DNA from: Adiantum capillus-veneris
Lineage: Eukaryota > Streptophyta > Polypodiopsida > Polypodiales > Pteridaceae
NCBI GenBank assembly: GCA_014529385.2
Contig: CM043968.1
Span: 2,074,501 to 2,138,500 of the forward strand
Reading direction: 5' to 3'
DNA: 64,000 nt
The notes under the pieces are model-generated. The model worked only from the letters and a program-made list of their open reading frames with translations. It ran no database searches and was not told the origin of the DNA. Both the position numbers and the translations under genes were made by a program. Of this stretch, positions 59,171 to 64,000 are shown piece after piece. Within the stretch, counting starts at the first letter, position 1; every line of letters starts with the position of its first letter.

Positions 59171-59456
59171 AGGGTGCGGAGAGCTTTTTTTTTTTTTTAA
59201 AGCACTAGGAGTATCTCTAGTGCCTTCGTTTTTTTATAAAAGAGGGAGAGAGGAAGAGAGAAACAGAGAGTGATAGCGGGAGGGAAAAAGAGAGGGGGGG
59301 CATTTGGAGGGAGAGAGAGAGAGTAGGAGACTGGGAGGGAGAAAGAAAGCGAGCGGGGGGGGGGGGGGGGGGGGAGGGGTTGTACAAGGTGAGCCCGTTT
59401 TTCTTTTAAAAAAAAAACAATACACTTCACCTCTCTCCCTCAGAATTTTGTCGCCC

Positions 59457-59507
<51 letters not shown>

Positions 59508-59830
59508 CCCCCCCCCCCCCCCCCCCCCTTATCGATCGATCTCTCTCCCACTGCGTCTTCCTTTTTTTTTCTCTGCCTCCTGTCACATTGTCGCTTTTTG
59601 AGTCCCTCCAATCCTAATGACAAATGAAATGAAATGCTATGTTAACTATTATCAAAAGGCCAAAATGACCCATGCGACCAAAATGATATATTCTTGGTGG
59701 ATCTAATACAATGTCTGGGTACAAAATAAAATGAGAAAGAAGGGGAGAGAGAGAGAGAGAGAGGGGGGGGGGGGGGGGGGGGGGGAGGGGTCCGCAAGGG
59801 AAGGGAAGGTTTGGGCACAAGGGGGGGGGG

Positions 59831-60067
59831 ATTGTGAGAGGGGAGAATGGAGTGTAGTTTTTTTTTTTTTTTTTTAAGGGAAAGAAAGGGAGAGAGAGGA
59901 ATGCTTAGCCCCCCCAAAAAATAAAAAAAAACCATGCAAAGCAATAGCGACCTCGCTATTGCTTTGCATGGTTTTTTTTAATTTTTTTGGGGGGGGCTAA
60001 GCATTCCTCTCTCTCCCTTTCTTTCCCTTTAAAAAAAAAACTACACTCCACTCCCCCCCTCTCACAG
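59831..60067. repeat. Near-perfect palindrome with ~115-base arms
   Basis: The centre at about 59950 reads AATAGCGACCTCGCTATT. Going outward both arms carry GCAAAGCATGG or its complement, a poly-A/T tract, a poly-C/G tract, CTAAGCATTCCTCTCTCTCC, a second A/T run and CTACACTCCA. Small length differences occur only in homopolymers. Confidence 0.9.
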
Positions 60068-60090
60068 TCTCTCCCCTCCCCTCCCCTCCC

Positions 60091-60129
<39 letters not shown>

Positions 60130-60443
60130 CCTTTCACTGCAAGTTCGAGAGTTTGAGTACCACACACTTCTAGAGTGCTCAGCTTTTGGTCACATGTAAA
60201 CTTACTTCCTTCACATTTTCAGTCATGACCTAAACCTATACACTTTCCTCTCCCAACCATAGTGTCGGCTCTCCATTGCGACTCTCATCACCACAATTTT
60301 GGACCATCAAGAATCACTCATCAGCGACACAAATACTACATCACATGTAACTTTTGTCCCATATGTCCCATGTACCTTTGGTCCCATATGTCATACGATA
60401 AACAAATCTATCTATTTACCTCTCCCTCCCCCGCTGGCCCCTC

Positions 60444-60489
<46 letters not shown>

Positions 60490-60742
60490 CCTTTGTACCC
60501 ATGCATTGTATTATATCCACCAAGACTGTATCAGTTTGGTCTCATATGTCATTTTTACCTTATGAAAATCCTTCATACAGCATTTCATTCCATTTCGTTT
60601 CATTTCTCTTTAGGGTTGGAGGGACTCAAGGGGGGGTGGTGTGGTGGGAGTAAAGAGAGAGAAAAGGAATAGGGGGTGGGGAGAGAGGTGGCAAGTGGAA
60701 GGGGAGAGAGAGAGAGAGGGATAGGGAGAGCAAGATAGGAGG

Positions 60743-60804
<62 letters not shown>

Positions 60805-60874
60805 CGGGGGGGGGCTAGGGAAGAGGGCGGACGTAGAGCAAGAGGTGGGGGCCAGAGAGAGGAAAGAGGTGGGC

Positions 60875-60934
<60 letters not shown>

Positions 60935-61118
60935 TGGGTTGGAGGGATCATGAGAGGGAGAGAAGGGGAGCGGTGAGAGGGTCCGATTTAAAAAAAAAAA
61001 AACAAAGGCACTAGCAAAATCACTAATGTTTTAGGTTTTTTAGAGAGATAGAGAGAAAGAGAGGAAGGCAAGGGGGAGAGAGGGAGAGAGGGGAAGAGGG
61101 GGGGGGGGGGGGGGGGGG

Positions 61119-61159
<41 letters not shown>

Positions 61160-61240
61160 GGGGGGGGGGTAGGGGGTGGGAGAGGGAGACAGGGGTGGCG
61201 GGCAAGAGAGAGACACATTCACAGAGGGAAGACAACAGGA

Positions 61241-61300
<60 letters not shown>

Positions 61301-61537
61301 GTTCTTGGCTACTCCACTGAAGAGAGGGGCGGCAATTGGCGGTGGTGGTAGGAGTAGGGGCGGCACATGGTGGTAGTAAGTTAGCACCACTAACCACCAG
61401 TGGTGGGCTAGGGTGGTGGGTGGTGATGGTTGCTAAGGGACGGCAATGGGAGGTAGTGGTGGTGGGATGAAAAAAAAAAAAGCTCGCTCCAAAGCTCGCT
61501 GAGCTGAGATCGCTCCTTAACCGTCCCCTATGCACCT

Positions 61538-62171
61538 TTCTTAGCTTTAGTTGTTCCTCTTCCAAAAGAGTGCGTATGAAGTGATATCTCACCTCAATGT
61601 GCTTTGTCCTTGAATGAAAGGCTGAGTTATTTGCAAGATAGATAGCGCTTTGGCTATCATTGTACAAGACACAATTGTCTTTTTTGAATCCAAGCTCTTC
61701 TAAGAATCTGTGAAGCCACAGAATTTCTTTGCTTGCCTCCGTCATTGCTACATACTCTGCTTCCGTGGTAGAAAGTGAGACCACTTTCTGTCTCTTTGAA
61801 GCCCAACTTACTACTATGTCTCCAACCGTGAAGACACAACTAGTAGTGCTCCTTCGAATATCTTTGTCACCTGCCATATTTGCATCTGCATACCCTTCTA
61901 GAAAAATATCAGTTCCTCCAAAATACAAAGCATTTGTTGTTGTCCCTTTTAGATACCTAAGTATCCACTTCACAGCTTGCCAGTGCTCTTTACCTGGGTT
62001 GTCTATGAACCTACTTACAACTCCCACTGCATGTGCAATGTCTGGCCTTGTCCAAACCATAGCATACATAAGAGAACCTACCGCTGCAGCATATGGAACT
62101 TTAGACATATAGGCTATCTCCTCTTGTGTCTTTGGACACATATCCTTGGTTAGTTTAAAGTGACCAACCAA
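61538..62171 (-). pseudogene. Copia RNase H
   Basis: Contains the copia pre-RNase H block (A-V-G-S-L-M-Y-A-M..R-P-D-I-A-H-A-V), then R-Y-L-K-G-T, Y-A-D-A-N-M-A-G-D, the S-L-S-T-T-E-A-E-Y-V-A segment and N-D-S-Q-S-A-I, i.e. the RNase H catalytic Asp/Glu set. The stretch read beyond L-K-L-R-K-V-H (below 61529) is the foldback element and microsatellite, not copia. A one-base frameshift at about 62175 separates it from RT. Confidence 0.9.
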
Positions 62172-62850
62172 AGGGTGTAGAAACCGTTTTTACATTTTGC
62201 ATTGCCAACCTTTCTAGTACCTTCTTGATGTAATCCTCTTGAGATAGCTTTATTGTCTTCTTCGCCCTTTCCCATGATACCTTCATACCAAGTATCCTCT
62301 TTGCAGCACCTAAATATTTCATTGAAAAAGATTTAGAAAGCTCCTCTTTTAGGTCTTTGATGTCTTGCATGCTAGCACTTGCAATCAGTATGTCATCAAC
62401 ATACAACATTAGGATGATGAACTTCCCATATCCCAAATTCTTTGTGTAGATGCAATGATCTGAGTTGCATATTTTGAATCCATGATCTAACATCCATCGA
62501 TCGAACTTCAAGTACCATTGTCTTTATGCTTGCTTTAAACCATACAAGATTTTCTTTAATCTGCAAACCATTTTCTCCTTACCTTTTACTTCATACCCCT
62601 TTGGTTGAAGCATGTAAATTTCCTCCTCTAAGTCACCATGAGGGAATGTCGTATTTACATCCATTTACTCAAGATTTAGATAATGAGCATCCACAAGGTT
62701 TAAGACAAGCCTAATTGAGTTCATTTTTACAACAGGAGAAAATATTTCATTGAAGTCAATACATTTCTTTTTGAGAAAACCCTTTTACCACAAGCCTAGA
62801 CTTGTACCTTTTCTTCCCACCTTCTTCTTCCTTCGGCTTGTACACCCATT
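62155..62850 (-). pseudogene. Copia reverse transcriptase
   Basis: 62155-62511 is open and carries the catalytic M-L-Y-V-D-D-I-L-I (plus coordinates about 62385-62408) and M-K-Y-L-G-A. Upstream, to about 62850, the RT start is visible across several frame changes: K-S-R-L-V-V-K-G-F, then [11 protein letters not shown] and Y-G-L-K-Q-A. Beyond it (62860-63000) is the usual linker with E-M-D-S-L-H-R-N-Q-T-W. Confidence 0.88.
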
Positions 62851-63109
62851 TGTTTTGTAGTGCCCGCTTACCTTTAGGAAACTCAACCAACTCCCATGTT
62901 TGGTTGCGATGTAGTGAGTCCATCTCCACTTGCATGCTCTTCGTCCATTCTTCTTTGGATTAGTGTTGCATAGCTTCTTTGTATGATTCCGGCTCTCCAA
63001 AATCTGAGATCAAGAGATGGTTGAAGGAAGGAAAAAACCTTTCTAGAGGTCTACTTGCTCTTGTAGGTCTTCGGGGAATAGGTTGAGGCTCCTCATTTGG
63101 TTGACGTTG

Positions 63110-63760
63110 TTACACATTGTCACCGTTTGTAGTCCTTGAGTCTTCACCTTCCTCAAGCTCCATGTACTCATCACCTGTTTCTTTTGTTTGTTTTCTTTCC
63201 AAGTAATCTCTGTACATATTTTGTTCGTTAAAAATTACATCCCTACTTCTAAAGATTTTACCATCTTCAGGATTCCATAGGCGATACCCAAAGTCACCTT
63301 CTCCATAGACGATGAAGAAACACTTTTTGGACTTTGCATTTAACTTTGACCTTAGACTTCTATCTATGTGCATGAAAGCCTCGCACTCAAACACTTTGAG
63401 AAATGAATAGTTCAAATGGTTTACATGTCCACACCTCCTCTGGAACTCGCCCATCCAATGCCGTTGAGGGTGACTGGTGATTGGTTGATTAAGTACACAG
63501 ACGTACTTACTGCTTCTGCCCAAAGATCAAGCGGTAGGCCTGCATGTAGCCGCATGCTTCGTGCTCGCTCCATGATTGTCTTGTTCATCCTTTTTAAAAT
63601 CCCATTTTGTTGAGGTGTTCTTGGGGTTATCCTTTGCCTCTAAATGCCATTGCTAGCACAAAAGCTTTCAAAAGCTTGGCTGCAATATTAGCCTCCATTG
63701 TTAGGTCTGAGGCATTTAACCTTGGTACCTATCTCATTCTCCACAAAGACTCATGTTGGA
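63110..63760 (-). pseudogene. Copia integrase, C-terminal two thirds
   Basis: About 63730-63640 shows the block with the second catalytic position (L-R-P-N-N-G-G, where families usually have S-D-N-G-G, so the Asp is Asn). About 63635-63480 has T-P-Q-Q-N-G, the M-N-K-T-I-M-E-R-A-R-S-M region with the catalytic Glu block and W-A-E-A-V. 63110-63523 continues with K-C-F-F-I-V-Y-G-E and S-R-D-V-I-F-N-E. Frameshifts separate these blocks. Confidence 0.85.
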
Positions 63761-63764
63761 GAAA

Positions 63765-64000
63765 TCCGACGGAAACCTCGGCATTGAATTCATTGTACAT
63801 TAAGTTCTAAGGTAGGAAGGAAATGATTGATGGGTATGTTGTTTGCAAGAGGAAAGAATGTCTGCTAGGGAAAATTTAGCTCGACATGTTCATTTTATTT
63901 CCAATGTGGAATCAGTCCTGACCCCCCTACTGATCACAAGGGGCAGAGTTCCTCGTTAAGGGCTCTTGAATCCACGACTTGCTTTTTATGCAGTGGATAA
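63765..64000. other. Unassigned right edge
   Basis: Copia homology is not evident beyond about 63760, and no other motif was seen. The element may be truncated here. Confidence 0.4.

Larger units (their letters stand above)
58460..61528. mobile_element. 3.07-kb Mutator-like foldback element made of microsatellites
   Basis: A 9-bp direct duplication TATGCACCT lies on both sides (58451-58459 and 61529-61537). The ends are inverted for about 50 bases: the inner part GAGCGAGCTTTGGAG(G/C)GAGC followed by a T run is almost identical, while the outermost 13 bases have diverged. Inverted homology reappears further in (59590-59745 against 60480-60640; 59180-59240 against 60985-61045), so the arms extend for about 1 kb. 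Most of the rest is (CT)n, (GA)n, (CA)n and poly-C/G. A 9-bp TSD with long TIRs fits Mutator-like elements. No transposase seen. Confidence 0.85.
57705..63760 (-). mobile_element. Ty1/copia retrotransposon, minus strand, 5' part missing
   Basis: In minus-strand order: integrase (63760-63110), RT (about 62850-62155), RNase H (62171-61538), a short C-terminal coding end (58459-58320), polypurine tract (58312-58301) and 3' LTR (58300-57705). A 3.07-kb TIR element splits the RNase H end. IN-before-RT order and Y-V-D-D define Ty1/copia. The gag, PBS and 5' LTR lie beyond or are lost. Confidence 0.9.

Overview
This window looks like intergenic nuclear DNA of a land plant with a large, transposon-rich genome. 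The evidence is plant-type Ty3/gypsy chromovirus and Ty1/copia elements primed by initiator tRNA-Met, a DUF659-type hAT transposase, CACTA (En/Spm) TNP2 coding sequence with introns, and very many long (GA)n, (CT)n, (GT)n and poly-C tracts. I cannot place the lineage. I found no host protein-coding gene, no rRNA and no canonical tRNA that I would defend. Almost everything recognisable is a transposable element, mostly broken and often nested.

Layout. 1-4260: a gag-protease-only Ty3/gypsy remnant ending in a polypurine tract, then a second polypurine tract and LTR. 4880-5480: a LINE-like tail. 7539-13391: a minus-strand chromovirus with both LTRs, PBS, gag, protease, RT-RNase H and an integrase that has lost its first catalytic Asp by deletion. 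13391-13502: a LINE RT scrap. 15525-15770: a possible SINE. 16930-17650: a decayed copia gag/protease, followed by a ~200-bp tandem repeat. 19496-33285: minus-strand gypsy integrase (left) and protease-RT (right) fragments that flank an 11.9-kb LTR element.

That element (20529-32451) has TSD AAAGG, LTRs of 4.1 and 5.2 kb, a perfect tRNA-Met PBS, an unknown ORF, gag and no pol. Its LTR carries a short ORF that ends at a splice donor in phase with gag, and its left LTR is interrupted by a 1.3-kb DNA element flanked by TTAA. 33690-35886: a minus-strand hAT transposase pseudogene that stops at the terminus of a CACTA-like element (35887-42168). That element contains a tandem array of long hairpins. 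44531-49190: a plus-strand gypsy element. 50650-53600: a plus-strand CACTA TNP2 transposase pseudogene with introns. 57705-63760: a minus-strand copia element whose C-terminal coding region is split by a 3.07-kb Mutator-like foldback element (58460-61528) with a 9-bp TSD and an interior made largely of microsatellites.

How the parts relate: the gag-only giant-LTR element and the pol-less gag-protease element would need enzymes from other copies. The TNP2 copy belongs to the family that could mobilise the coding-free CACTA-like element. The nesting gives a relative order of insertions: copia before the foldback element, gypsy before the giant-LTR element before the TTAA element, and hAT before CACTA. 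All coding regions have stops or frameshifts, so the window records past activity rather than a working system.
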